Source: Myxococcales bacterium
GTDB taxonomy: Bacteria; Myxococcota_A; Polyangia; Polyangiales; Polyangiaceae
Length of the DNA: 32,657 nucleotides
Reading direction: 5' to 3'
Assembly: GCA_030590865.1 (NCBI GenBank)
Contig: JAUVCD010000010.1
Coordinates: 1 to 32,657, forward strand
The notes under the pieces are model-generated. The model saw nothing but the letters and a program-made list of their open reading frames with translations, was not told where the DNA came from and searched no databases. The position numbers and the translations under genes are program-made. Shown piece after piece: positions 1 to 8,214 of the stretch (within the stretch, counting starts at the first letter, position 1; every line of letters begins with the position of its first letter).

Positions 1-1096
1 CGAGCGTTCCGCCACCGATGAAACCCACCGTCGAGAGCGCGGCGAGCCAGTCGTAGCCCCGCACCACGCCGGCGTGCTCCGGGTGGCAGGGGTCGTCGCC
101 GCAAGCCTCGTCGAGATCGGCGTCCAGGGCGATGGCGCCCGCGCCGGCGCCGATGCCCGTGACCAACAGGACCGAGCCGATCACGAGTGAGACCGTGCCC
201 AGCCGCCGTTGTCGGTCCCCCGTACTGCCTGGCGGAACATCCTTGGCCCCTTCGCCGACGTAGGGACTTGGCTCCCAGCCAGGTGGCGGAGCGTCTGGAT
301 CGCTGCCAGCCCAGGTCCCCGTGGCGCGACCCAAGGGCACCACCTCCACGCGCAGCAAAGCACCGCAGCCGTCGGGGGGCGCCTCGTCCGTCGAGGCAGC
401 GAGCTGGCAGCGCGCCCGGTCGCCGTCGCGGTTGAGCATCTCCCGCTCGGCACTGCTCTCGGCGCCCGCCTCGGCGCCGAACGCCTCGGCCCCTGCGCCT
501 ACCGTCGCAGAAGCGCTGGCAGAGAACTCGAAGGCTCCGGCAGTGATAGCCGCCACGACATGAGTAGCCCGACTGCACACGCCCTCTAGCTCGGCAACCT
601 TGATTTGCGGTCGCTCAGCCTCGAAGGTGCCGATGATCGACATGTCCACTCGCAACTCGCCGGCAGCCTCGAGCTTGCCCTCGAACTTGGCGGCAAACAT
701 GGGGATCGCTGCATAAAGCTCGTCAGCGTTGCGGATGCGGACGTGGTCCTCCTTGAGCGTCACCGGAACGTAGCGGTACTCGCCAGGCGCCGAGCATTGC
801 CGCAGCACCTCCATCTCGCAACCGGTGTAGCGAACGACCACCGTGCCCCGCTTCTGCTGCGCCTCGAGCGCGCCACGGTCGGCGGCAGGCCACTCGACGA
901 TGAGCGGTCGGGTCTGGCTGACCTTGACCGAGCACTTGGTCTGACCCCGTGGGCGATACTCGGGCGCCGTGGCCATGCCCGAGGCCAGGTTGGCACCGCC
1001 ACAGCCGATCTGGGCGAGCGCCATGAGCCCGAGCAGTCCGAGGCGGCCCCTGGGGCCACGCAAAGGCTTCGTTCGATCACTGCGGTGCACGCCCAT
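1..1096 (-). CDS. Exported protein with C-terminal membrane segments, 3' end beyond window
   Basis: The minus-strand frame is open from an ATG at 1094-1096 to the window edge without a stop, giving 365 residues of an incomplete protein. The N-terminus has several Arg/Lys, then a hydrophobic stretch ending in AQIGC, a plausible but non-ideal lipobox. The body has scattered Cys residues and an Ala/Glu-rich part. Near residues 300-322 there is a long hydrophobic segment (VSLVIGSVLLVTGIGAGAG), followed by a CGDDPC loop and the start of a second hydrophobic segment. I do not recognise a family. The start has a purine-rich GGAAGG just upstream and lies 21 bases after the stop of the minus-strand gene at 1118-2059, so the two are probably co-transcribed. 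Both combine a signal peptide, an extracytoplasmic part and late hydrophobic segments, a layout common in Myxococcota envelope proteins. Function unknown. Confidence 0.75.
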   Translation of the reverse strand, partial: MGVHRSDRTKPLRGPRGRLGLLGLMALAQIGCGGANLASGMATAPEYRPRGQTKCSVKVSQTRPLIVEWPAADRGALEAQQKRGTVVVRYTGCEMEVLRQCSAPGEYRYVPVTLKEDHVRIRNADELYAAIPMFAAKFEGKLEAAGELRVDMSIIGTFEAERPQIKVAELEGVCSRATHVVAAITAGAFEFSASASATVGAGAEAFGAEAGAESSAEREMLNRDGDRARCQLAASTDEAPPDGCGALLRVEVVPLGRATGTWAGSDPDAPPPGWEPSPYVGEGAKDVPPGSTGDRQRRLGTVSLVIGSVLLVTGIGAGAGAIALDADLDEACGDDPCHPEHAGVVRGYDWLAALSTVGFIGGGTL

Positions 1097-1117
1097 CACC
1101 TTCCGTCACCCCGCCCA

Positions 1118-2059
1118 TTAGAAGCGCCACACCGGCGCGAGCGCGCCGCCCGCCCCCGTCCCAATCTCGTCGGGCGCCAGCAACTCGAAGTGCGTCCCGC
1201 CTGCCGCGACCATCAGGATGCCAGCCACCAGGAGCCCGCCTCCGGCGCCGAGCATCACGTTGCCAGCCACGCCCAGGTCCGACATGCTACCGGTCGCGGT
1301 GCCCACCTCGATTACGGCGAAGATCCCGCCGAGCAACGCGGAAGTGCCCCCAGTCGCCAGCAGCACAGTGCCCCAGCCGTAGAGCGCCCCGTAGCCCGCA
1401 TCGACACGGGCCACCAGATCGCCTGTCTGGTCCTCGAGCTGGAACCGATCGGAGGTCGGCACCCCTTCGCCGGCGAAAAAGAACTCGGCGCTATTGCGAC
1501 CATCAACGATGGTGTCGCAAGGGCTCTGGCAGATGACCTCGGTCGTCGGCAGCATGGTGAGCACGCCGCCCACCTGCGCCACCGTCGAGGCGCCGGTGCG
1601 GAAGAGCCGCACGTTCGGCTCGTCGCTCGCGATGTGGATTCGGACGACGCCGGGCTGAGGCGCTGGCGGAGCAACCTTCTCCATGCCGACCAGCCCGCCG
1701 AGCACGCCGATGGCCCCGACCCCAGTCGCAGCGCTCGACTCGTCCGGCTCGTCCGGCTCGTCCGGCTCGTCCGGGCCGTCCGTCCGCGGCGACCCGGCAT
1801 GCTTGCCCCGTTCGACCTCGTCCACCTCGGACCATTCGATCGTGCGCCGCTTACCGCACACCACGATCACCACGTGCTTGTCCGGCTCGACAGCCACCAC
1901 CCTGCCGCGAAGCATCCCACCGTTGGCCAACGACACCTCGTCGTCGCCCCCGCAGGGGTCAGCGCTATCGTCCCCGCCTGCCCCCGCGCTCGCGGCCCAA
2001 AGCGACACGAGCGACAGAGCAGCGACCGTCAGACCACGCCGTGGCTGGATGCGAATCAT
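1118..2059 (-). CDS. Exported protein with acidic EPD repeat and late membrane segments
   Basis: 313 residues starting MIRIQPRRGL. A signal peptide covers about residues 1-26 and ends near AASAGAGG. A small region follows with GRVVAVEPDKHVVIVV and WSEVDEVERG, resembling the short beta-rich 'write-down' segment seen in many myxobacterial exported proteins. After it comes an acidic DEP tract encoded by a 9-base tandem repeat. A PEGA-like stretch (VRIHIASDEPNVRLFR, then CQSPCDTIVDGR) is followed by two hydrophobic, Gly/Ala-rich segments near the C-terminus. An upstream in-frame start would add 27 residues ahead of the signal peptide, so I prefer the ATG at 2057-2059. It is the first gene of a minus-strand pair with the lipoprotein-like gene downstream and is divergent from the bestrophin-like gene. 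Likely anchored in the envelope. Function unknown. Confidence 0.75.
   Translation of the reverse strand: MIRIQPRRGLTVAALSLVSLWAASAGAGGDDSADPCGGDDEVSLANGGMLRGRVVAVEPDKHVVIVVCGKRRTIEWSEVDEVERGKHAGSPRTDGPDEPDEPDEPDESSAATGVGAIGVLGGLVGMEKVAPPAPQPGVVRIHIASDEPNVRLFRTGASTVAQVGGVLTMLPTTEVICQSPCDTIVDGRNSAEFFFAGEGVPTSDRFQLEDQTGDLVARVDAGYGALYGWGTVLLATGGTSALLGGIFAVIEVGTATGSMSDLGVAGNVMLGAGGGLLVAGILMVAAGGTHFELLAPDEIGTGAGGALAPVWRF
1741..1776. repeat. 9-bp tandem repeat, four units, in coding sequence
   Basis: Four consecutive copies of CGTCCGGCT, the last with one change, encode the Asp-Glu-Pro tract of the minus-strand protein at 1118-2059. The unit is a multiple of three, so changes in copy number keep the frame. 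Confidence 0.85.
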
Positions 2060-2330
2060 AGGGGGCAAGGGATCGTCACTCCTGCGGTTGCACTCTTGCT
2101 GGGTCGTGTAGCCAGGCTGCCGCGGCACGGCAACCAGCATGGCCCGTTACCGGCCTAGGCTGCGCTCCGCATGTCACTGCGGCGGCACGTGATCTCATAC
2201 GATGATCGCCCTCCACTCCTTCCCAGCGATGCGCGCCCGCCGTGCACCCGACCGGTCGCAGCAACCGCTGGGCTTGTTCGATCAGGGCAGCTCCACTACA
2301 GATCCACGCCCGCGAGGAGAGGCTATTGCA
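2060..2330. other. Divergent intergenic region
   Basis: These 271 bases separate the minus-strand gene pair (start 2059) from the plus-strand bestrophin-like gene (start 2331) and must hold promoters for both. A good ribosome binding site (GAGGAGAGG) precedes 2331. I saw no convincing promoter boxes or operator. Frames that stay open here translate to low-complexity sequence and look non-coding. Confidence 0.5.
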
Positions 2331-3134
2331 ATGAAGACGCTCAAGGACTTCCTGACGGTCATCGATGCCCAAACGCTCATCGTATCGGCGCTGGCCATAG
2401 GCTCCACCTACCTGTGCCTGCGGTACGGGCTGATGGCCGACATTCCCACGGGCCTCATCGGCTTGGCGGTGGTGTTCCCCATCGTGTTCTCCATCAACAC
2501 GGCCTACAAGCGACGGGAGGAGGCCTTGCGCTACTTCGGCAGCCTCAAGGCCCACGCCATGTCGCTCTACTTCGCCCACCGAGATTGGGCGCCAGAGGAC
2601 GGCGAGGCACCGTCGACGCACAGCAATTCGGAGCACAGCGATCGCGTCCGGGGGCTCATCGAGGAGCTGCTCACCTCGCTAGGCCAGTATCTGGCCAAGG
2701 ACGGACGGACCGCCAAGCACCTCAGGGCGATGTTCGACGTATTTTCCCGCCTGTCGACCTCCCACGAAGCGCTTCGGGCCGCCAAGGTCCCGCCCAACGA
2801 GATTTCCCGCGCCAACCAGTACCTGAGCAAGATCATCACCGACTTCGAGCGCATGCGAAATATCGCCGAGTACCGCACGCCTGTGTCCCTCCGCGCCTAC
2901 TCGGTGGTCTTCCTGAATGTCTTCCCGGTGGCCTTCGGCCCCTACTTCGCCACGCTCTGTACCAAGAACGAGGCGTTTCCATCGGTCGGCTACGTGGTGG
3001 CCGTGATCTACAGCCTGGTCCTGGTCAGCCTCGACAACATCCAAGAGCACCTCGAGGATCCTTTCGACAACATAGGCACCGACGACATCAACTTGAACGT
3101 GCTCGACGAGTACCGAGACGTCCTGGCGCTGTAA
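2331..3134 (+). CDS. Bestrophin-like membrane protein
   Basis: 267 residues. The ATG at 2331 is chosen over an upstream in-frame one because of the GAGGAGAGG just before it and because the hydrophobic core begins soon after. Two membrane segments lie at about residues 14-55 (LIVSALAIGSTYLCLRYGL, then IGLAVVFPIVFSI). A soluble helical middle follows, then two more hydrophobic segments near residues 185-225. The C-terminal IQEHLEDPFDNIGTDDINL closely resembles the conserved 'LEDPFG..-ND' element of bestrophins, which are chloride/anion channels of the inner membrane, and the overall topology fits. The conserved neck residues were not checked. It is a single gene lying 134 bases ahead of the VgrG island on the same strand. 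A link to the island, for example in membrane protection, is only positional. Confidence 0.65.
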   Translation: MKTLKDFLTVIDAQTLIVSALAIGSTYLCLRYGLMADIPTGLIGLAVVFPIVFSINTAYKRREEALRYFGSLKAHAMSLYFAHRDWAPEDGEAPSTHSNSEHSDRVRGLIEELLTSLGQYLAKDGRTAKHLRAMFDVFSRLSTSHEALRAAKVPPNEISRANQYLSKIITDFERMRNIAEYRTPVSLRAYSVVFLNVFPVAFGPYFATLCTKNEAFPSVGYVVAVIYSLVLVSLDNIQEHLEDPFDNIGTDDINLNVLDEYRDVLAL

Positions 3135-3169
3135 CGCCCCCACCAGCGACCCCCCTGGGGCAGATTTCC

Positions 3170-3213
3170 GCAGAGCGGGCGCAGAGCGGGCGCACAGCAG
3201 GCGCGCAGCAGGT
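3170..3213 (+). repeat. 11-bp tandem repeat upstream of the VgrG island
   Basis: Four direct units with 11-base period: GCAGAGCGGGC twice exactly, then GCACAGCAGGC and GCGCAGCAGGT. They lie in the 134-base gap between the bestrophin-like gene and the first gene of the ten-gene unit, about 55 bases before its ATG. The period is near one helical turn, so repeated sites would face the same side of the DNA. It could be an activator/repressor array or a simple slippage repeat. Confidence 0.7.
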
Positions 3214-3268
3214 ATGCTGGTGCAAACCGTCACAAAGCAAAGCGAGCGCCATCCTCGCGGAGCAGCCG

Positions 3269-4735
3269 ATGCCAGACGACAAGACAGATGGACCGCCGAC
3301 GCACCGATGGGGCGTACAAGGTCTTGGAGCGCAGCCCTTGGGCGAGCCGCAGGTGAACCCGTACCAACCACCTGAAGACGAGGTCAGCCCCACCGTCGAC
3401 GAGCCGACCGTGCCAGCCGAGGACATAAGTGACCCGGTCACGGTCCCCGCGGACACACAGCGCTTCGGAGCGCAGCCCCTGAACCAGCAGCAGCTGAGCT
3501 CACCCAACCCATCGGAAGGCGAGGCAAGCCACACCGACGACGAGCCAACCTCGCCAGCGGAAGAAACGTCTGGGCCAATTACGGTCCGCCCGGGCGCACA
3601 GCAGCTCGGAGCAATGCCTCTGGGCGGGCAGCAGCTGAGCTCCTACCAACCACCTGAAGACGAGGCGATCCCTTTTGCGTCCCAGCCGAGCTCGCCCGGC
3701 ATGGCGCCGCCGTCTGATGATGGCGCGCTGCCCTTTCAGGCCCGCCAGCCTCCTCAGGACGCCTTGCCACCGCCGCCGCTACCGCCGCCACCACCGGCTC
3801 CCGAAGCGCCTCCTGGGAAGCATACCCAGACGATCGACCTGGCCGCGCTTCATGCAAGCATACCCACCGGACTGCCTTTCGAAGCTGCCGAGCCGCCGCT
3901 CGAGGGGGACAGACCGGCCGGTCCGCCGGTATCCGCCGAGCCGCTCGGGCCGCACGCCGCTGCAGGCGCGACGGTGGTCCTAGATGATGGGGAGCTCGCC
4001 GCGCAACTGCGCGAGGCGCTGCCTTTCCTGGGCGAGGAAGGCGGCGGCCTGCCTCCTCAGGCAAGCGTCCCGTCAGCAACGCCCGCCGTGGGCAGCGCCA
4101 CCCTCGATCTGGACGTCGATCGAAGCGCGCTGCTGCCCCATGGTCCGCCCCAAACGCCCCCCCAGGTCACCGGGGCTGGTCCTGGCCGACCGCCACTGCC
4201 CCCAATGCCGCTAGGGCAGCCTCCCGCCGTGGTCCCTGCCATGACCACTCCGGCAGCGGCGCCCCCAACCCATGGCGTCGCGACCTCGCCGCATCAGAAA
4301 GACCTGGCGCGCTACGGGCGCGTCAAGGCCGCGCTGCTCGACGGTGCGAAGAAGAACGACACGCTGCACGCCAACGAGGTGAGCTACGAGGAATGGCTCA
4401 GACTCGAAGCGCTCTTTGGCAGGCAGCAGGGTGACGATGTCGATGGCCGAGCCGTCCAAGACGCCATCGCCGAGGCGAGACGAGAGCGCCAAGCGGAGAC
4501 GAGCGGAGGCCACGCAAGCGAGACGGACATGCTCGCCTTCGCCGCACTACGCGCGGAGGTCGAGGCGAGCGGCGACGCGAAAGGCACGCTGCAACGGCAT
4601 GGCCTCACGCCACGCGAGTTCCGGGACGTGAAACGCAGCTGGAGCCGCCGCGCCCTCGGGGACGACCACATCGCAGGCCAGCTCCGCACTGCCCTGGCGG
4701 CGGCGCGGCGCAACCAGATCGGCATCGCGCACTAG
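3269..4735 (+). CDS. Proline-rich repeat protein of the T6SS island
   Basis: 488 residues. The ATG at 3269 has GGAG 6 bases upstream; the frame is open further upstream, but only as a shadow of the preceding gene. Residues 20-133 hold 2.4 copies of a 47-residue repeat starting GAQPL/GAMPL and containing YQPPEDE. The middle is low-complexity Pro-rich linker with recurring short motifs (AIPF, ALPF, GLPF, ALPF). The C-terminal 140 residues are charged and helical and carry two copies of a 35-residue module (residues 349-383 and 424-458) with aromatic residues at positions 1, 28 and 35 and leucine at 18. The same module occurs twice in the protein encoded at 15250-16692. No signal peptide, so probably cytoplasmic. 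As first gene of the unit it may be a flexible adaptor or scaffold for spike loading; this is inference. Confidence 0.75.
   Translation: MPDDKTDGPPTHRWGVQGLGAQPLGEPQVNPYQPPEDEVSPTVDEPTVPAEDISDPVTVPADTQRFGAQPLNQQQLSSPNPSEGEASHTDDEPTSPAEETSGPITVRPGAQQLGAMPLGGQQLSSYQPPEDEAIPFASQPSSPGMAPPSDDGALPFQARQPPQDALPPPPLPPPPPAPEAPPGKHTQTIDLAALHASIPTGLPFEAAEPPLEGDRPAGPPVSAEPLGPHAAAGATVVLDDGELAAQLREALPFLGEEGGGLPPQASVPSATPAVGSATLDLDVDRSALLPHGPPQTPPQVTGAGPGRPPLPPMPLGQPPAVVPAMTTPAAAPPTHGVATSPHQKDLARYGRVKAALLDGAKKNDTLHANEVSYEEWLRLEALFGRQQGDDVDGRAVQDAIAEARRERQAETSGGHASETDMLAFAALRAEVEASGDAKGTLQRHGLTPREFRDVKRSWSRRALGDDHIAGQLRTALAAARRNQIGIAH
3326..3667 (+). repeat. 141-bp in-frame tandem duplication, 2.4 copies
   Basis: Units start at 3326, 3467 and 3608, exactly 141 bases (47 codons) apart, the third partial. 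Each opens with codons for GA(Q/M)PL. The first and third share an identical stretch encoding YQPPEDE, while the second has diverged there. It lies within the gene at 3269-4735. Confidence 0.85.
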
Positions 4736-4764
4736 CTGCCCTCAGGCAACGTCAATCCACCGGC

Positions 4765-5874
4765 ATGGACACCTGGCGCATCATCGACAACCGCACACCC
4801 TGCGCGACCCGTTGCGTAGTGGTGCACGATCGACATGGTCAGGAGCGACTGGTGGCGATCGTCAAGCTCACCTGGAACGTGTCGCCCATCGGGGGGGTGA
4901 GCTTGGCCATGCCCCAGTCACCGATCCGTCTGGCGGACGTCCCCGAAGAGCTCGATCCGCCGGAGCGCGCCGGCGCCCGCTCCCCCAGCGATCTTTGTGA
5001 AGAGAAGCCCGGCACGGACGTGTTCTTCGTGGGGCAGGCCTATCCGCCAGCTGCGAAGGCCACCTGGGTGCAAGCCAGCGTGCGAGTCCAGGCGCACCAG
5101 GAGCTGCGCCAAGCATTGAAGGTTTACGGCCCGCGGGTGTGGCGCGTCAGTGCCCTAGGAGCCGTGAAGCCGAGCACCCCGGGAGTGATGGGGGTCACGC
5201 CGATCACCTACGCGCGGACCTTTGGTGGCGACGTGCCCGGCCCTGATGACACCCGCCTGCGGGAGGAACGCAACCCCATCGGGATCGGTCTCGCCGCCGA
5301 TCCGATGGAGCTCCTCAACCAGCCGGTACCTGAGATTGAGAGTCTGCAAGCCCCGCTCGACTCGCGCGCGCCGGCCCCTGCCGGCTTTGGGCCGATCGCC
5401 AGCCACTGGCAACCCCGAGTCAACCACGCCGGCACCTTCGACGCCGCCTGGCGACAACAACGAGCGCCGCTGCGCCCAGAGGATTTCGATCCTCGGTTCC
5501 ACAGCTGCGCCAGTCCCGGCTTGTGGAGCGAGGCCCCCCTGCGGGGCGATGAGCCGATCGAAGTCCTGGGCGCGACGCCCGAGGGGCGTTGGATCTTTCG
5601 GTTGCCGCTCTACCAGCTCTGCTTCCTGGCCGATCTCGGCGCGGAGCCTGTCGAGCTCGACAATCACCTCGATACGCTGCTCATCGATGGCCACGAGGGA
5701 CGGGTCGAGCTGACCTGGCGCGCCAGCCTGCCGCTGCCGCGCAAATCGGAGATAATCCGCAGCATCCGCATCTACGGCAGCGAATTGCCTGCTGCCGTGA
5801 TGGCCGATGTCATCGAACGGGTCGATCGGACGCCGGACTCCACAGCGCCCCCATCCCAGGAGAACACCGCGTGA
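4765..5874 (+). CDS. DUF2169 family protein (T6SS spike/effector-loading type)
   Basis: 369 residues. The start MDTWRIIDNRTPCATRCVVV followed by VAIVKLTWNV is the typical N-terminus of DUF2169. Further family landmarks are the 'GTDVFFVGQAY' segment near residue 84, the G..TYARTFGG region near residue 145, ADPMELLNQPVPEIES near residue 180, a PDFDPRFHSCASPG-like stretch near residue 240, and the closing 'LDTLLIDGHEGRVELTWRASL' region near residue 310. DUF2169 proteins are encoded next to vgrG and PAAR genes and are thought to help mount effectors or tip proteins on the spike in the cytoplasm. Length is normal for the family. The stop overlaps the GTG start of the first vgrG by four bases, indicating translational coupling. 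A second, divergent DUF2169-type protein is encoded later in the same unit, so each may serve a different VgrG. Confidence 0.88.
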   Translation: MDTWRIIDNRTPCATRCVVVHDRHGQERLVAIVKLTWNVSPIGGVSLAMPQSPIRLADVPEELDPPERAGARSPSDLCEEKPGTDVFFVGQAYPPAAKATWVQASVRVQAHQELRQALKVYGPRVWRVSALGAVKPSTPGVMGVTPITYARTFGGDVPGPDDTRLREERNPIGIGLAADPMELLNQPVPEIESLQAPLDSRAPAPAGFGPIASHWQPRVNHAGTFDAAWRQQRAPLRPEDFDPRFHSCASPGLWSEAPLRGDEPIEVLGATPEGRWIFRLPLYQLCFLADLGAEPVELDNHLDTLLIDGHEGRVELTWRASLPLPRKSEIIRSIRIYGSELPAAVMADVIERVDRTPDSTAPPSQENTA

Positions 5875-8213
5875 CACGAACTGCTTTGTCAGTCGAAGCG
5901 CAGCTCGAGCTGCCTGGCCACTTTCGACTCGTGACCTTTTCGCTCGAGGAACGCATCTCGGTGCTCACCCGAGGCGAGCTGGAAATCGCCTGCGACCAGC
6001 CGATCGACACCGCCTCGCTGATCTCCACCGACGCCGTCGTGACGGTGCGCTACGAGAGCCAGCCGGCACGCCACTGGACCCTCAAGGTCGGCTCCGGGCG
6101 CTTCGAGCGAGTGGTGCGCAACGCTCTGCGCTACCGCTTCGTGTTGCAAAGCCCGCTGTGGCGCCAGACCCATACGGAGAATGTGCGGAAGTTCCGCAAC
6201 CTGTCCTCGAAGGACATCATCAGCACAATCCTCGGCGAGGGGCTCGTAGCACACCGCTGGAACATCCAGCGCCCCCCTCCGGTGCGAAAGTTCTGCGTGC
6301 AATACGGGGAGAGCAACCTCGACTTCGTGCTGCGGCTGCTCGAGTTCGAAGGGATTTTTTACACTCTCGACGACGATGGCGTGCTCGTCCTGGAAGACAA
6401 CTCGGCGGGGGTGAACGGACTCGCGGGCGGCGCCCACTTCGAGCTCATGCGGAACGCCGGCTCGCTGGAGGCAGGCGACTGGGGGATCAGCGAGTTCCGA
6501 ACCGGCCGCCAGATCGCCTCAGGCAAAGCAACGGTGAACGACTTCAACTGGAAGACGCCGAGCGTCGACCTCTTGAAGACGAGCAGCGCCGACCGGGACG
6601 CCGAGCTGGAGATCTACCACTACCCCACCGGCTATCGAAAGCCAGGCCAGGGCGCCTTCCTCTCCCAGATCCGCGCCGAGGCACTGCATGCAGAGGCCAA
6701 ATACGTCGACGGTAAGTCCAACGTCGGCACCATGATGCCAGGCCGGAGCTTCACCTTCGGCTCCGATGCCGGCGCCCTCTTTGCAGGCGAGTACCTGCTC
6801 GTGTCGGTCAGCCACGAGGCGCATGACACTTCTTTCGACCTCGAGGATCGGGAGGGGCAGATGACCTATGTCAACCGCTTCCGGGCGATCCCCAAGGCCG
6901 TGCCCTTCCGCCCCCCACTGCAAACCCCACACCCCTCCCTGGCAGGCTGCAACACCGCCAAAGTGCGCGGCCCGGCGGGTAGCGAGATCCACACCGACAC
7001 CTTCGGTCGCTTTCGCGCGCAGTTCCATTGGGACCGCGAAGGGGTCGGCACCGACGACGACTCGCGCTGGGTGCGCAAGCTGCAGGAGTCCGCCACCTCG
7101 ATGAACCTGGCGCGCGTCGGGTGGGAGGTCACCATTGCCTACATCAACGGCGATCCGGATCGGCCCATCGGCATCGCCCGTGAAGTCAACGGCATCATGA
7201 TCCCGACCTACGGGCAGCCTGCCCAGAAGATGGTGATGACCACCAAGACGCCATCGTCACCGGCCACCGGCGGCTTCAACGAGCTCAAGCTCGACGACAC
7301 GTCAGGCGCGCAGATGTTCTACATGCGCGCCGAAAAGGACATGCTCAACGCGGTCCGCCACGACAAGACCGAGAAGGTCGGCAACAACGACGCCAATTAT
7401 GTTGGCTCCAACTTCAGCCGCGCAGTCACCGGCAACCAGGACATAACCATCGGGGCCAACAACCTCTACACCATCGGTGCCACCTTGAGCCGTAACGTGG
7501 TGGGCAGCCGCTCGCTCAGCGTTGGGGCCAGCGAGACCATCAAATCAGGCGCGGCCATTCTCAACCAAACGAGCGGCAACGAAACCGAGACCGTCGGTGC
7601 GCTGCGCTTCACCTTCACCGGCACCCCGGTCATGCCGGACGTGAAGGCCCAGGCCAAGGCCAAGGCCACTCAGGTGATCACATCCCTCGGCTCGGGCGCC
7701 GACGTTGGCGAAATGGCGAACCCCTTGGCGCTCATGAGCAACATGGGCAGCATCAGCCGCTACAGCAAGGTGCTGATGAACCGGATGGTAGGCGGCGCAT
7801 TCATCGGTGTCGCCATCGAGAACATCACCGCGGTCGTCAAGAACCTCTACCTGGAGACCGTGGGCGGCGCCTTCCTGGGCGTAGCCGGCGGGACCATCAA
7901 TCAGGTGATCAGCGGCCCACTCACCCACACCGTCGGCGCGGTCGAGATGCGCCAGTCCACCCTCGACATGACGGCCTCCTCGCCGGTCACGACGATGACC
8001 GCGGGCATGAACATCACCTTGACCGCCGACGAGAAGATCGAGCTGCGCAGCGATCACATCATCATCGAGGCGAGCGAGAGCCTCGCGTTCAGTCAAGGGG
8101 ACTTGCTCCTCAAGCTCGAACCCGACCAGGTCACCCTCAAAGGCGCGCTGCGGCTCGAAGCCCCCGACAAGGTGGTGGTGAGCGGCAAAGACGACAACCT
8201 GACGGAGCTCTGA
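5871..8213 (+). CDS. vgrG: Type VI secretion spike protein VgrG, first of three
   Basis: 780 residues from a GTG at 5871 that overlaps the DUF2169 stop and has AGGAGAA upstream. The gp27-like base covers about residues 1-365, with the signature FCVQYGESNLDFVLRLLEFE around residue 141-160. A gp5-like OB fold starts near residue 370 (HTDTFGRFRAQFHWDR) and includes DPDRPIGI. From about 460 to the end is a long spike region with repeated 'ITIGANNLYTIG'-like strands and the usual ending (DEKIELRSDHIIIEA). No extra C-terminal enzymatic domain follows, so it is a structural VgrG. Unusual is an Ala/Gly-rich, rather hydrophobic part at about residues 585-690, with 'VGGAFIGVAIENI' and 'VGGAFLGVAGGTI' repeats, inside the spike. 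It would trimerise to form the membrane-puncturing spike on Hcp. One base separates it from the second vgrG. Confidence 0.95.
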   Translation: MTRTALSVEAQLELPGHFRLVTFSLEERISVLTRGELEIACDQPIDTASLISTDAVVTVRYESQPARHWTLKVGSGRFERVVRNALRYRFVLQSPLWRQTHTENVRKFRNLSSKDIISTILGEGLVAHRWNIQRPPPVRKFCVQYGESNLDFVLRLLEFEGIFYTLDDDGVLVLEDNSAGVNGLAGGAHFELMRNAGSLEAGDWGISEFRTGRQIASGKATVNDFNWKTPSVDLLKTSSADRDAELEIYHYPTGYRKPGQGAFLSQIRAEALHAEAKYVDGKSNVGTMMPGRSFTFGSDAGALFAGEYLLVSVSHEAHDTSFDLEDREGQMTYVNRFRAIPKAVPFRPPLQTPHPSLAGCNTAKVRGPAGSEIHTDTFGRFRAQFHWDREGVGTDDDSRWVRKLQESATSMNLARVGWEVTIAYINGDPDRPIGIAREVNGIMIPTYGQPAQKMVMTTKTPSSPATGGFNELKLDDTSGAQMFYMRAEKDMLNAVRHDKTEKVGNNDANYVGSNFSRAVTGNQDITIGANNLYTIGATLSRNVVGSRSLSVGASETIKSGAAILNQTSGNETETVGALRFTFTGTPVMPDVKAQAKAKATQVITSLGSGADVGEMANPLALMSNMGSISRYSKVLMNRMVGGAFIGVAIENITAVVKNLYLETVGGAFLGVAGGTINQVISGPLTHTVGAVEMRQSTLDMTASSPVTTMTAGMNITLTADEKIELRSDHIIIEASESLAFSQGDLLLKLEPDQVTLKGALRLEAPDKVVVSGKDDNLTEL

Positions 8214-8214
8214 G

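Noticed and set aside
605-2158. A 517-codon plus-strand open frame
   Set aside because: It runs antisense to two well-formed minus-strand exported proteins; its translation is His/Arg/Pro-rich with no domain or signal, as expected from a high-GC shadow frame.
2171-3268. N-terminal extension of the proline-rich protein in the same frame
   Set aside because: It overlaps the bestrophin-like gene in another frame, is Arg/Pro-rich, and a good ATG with ribosome site lies at 3269.
5589-5870. Upstream extension of the first VgrG
   Set aside because: It overlaps the DUF2169 coding end; the GTG at 5871 has AGGAGAA and begins the VgrG fold.
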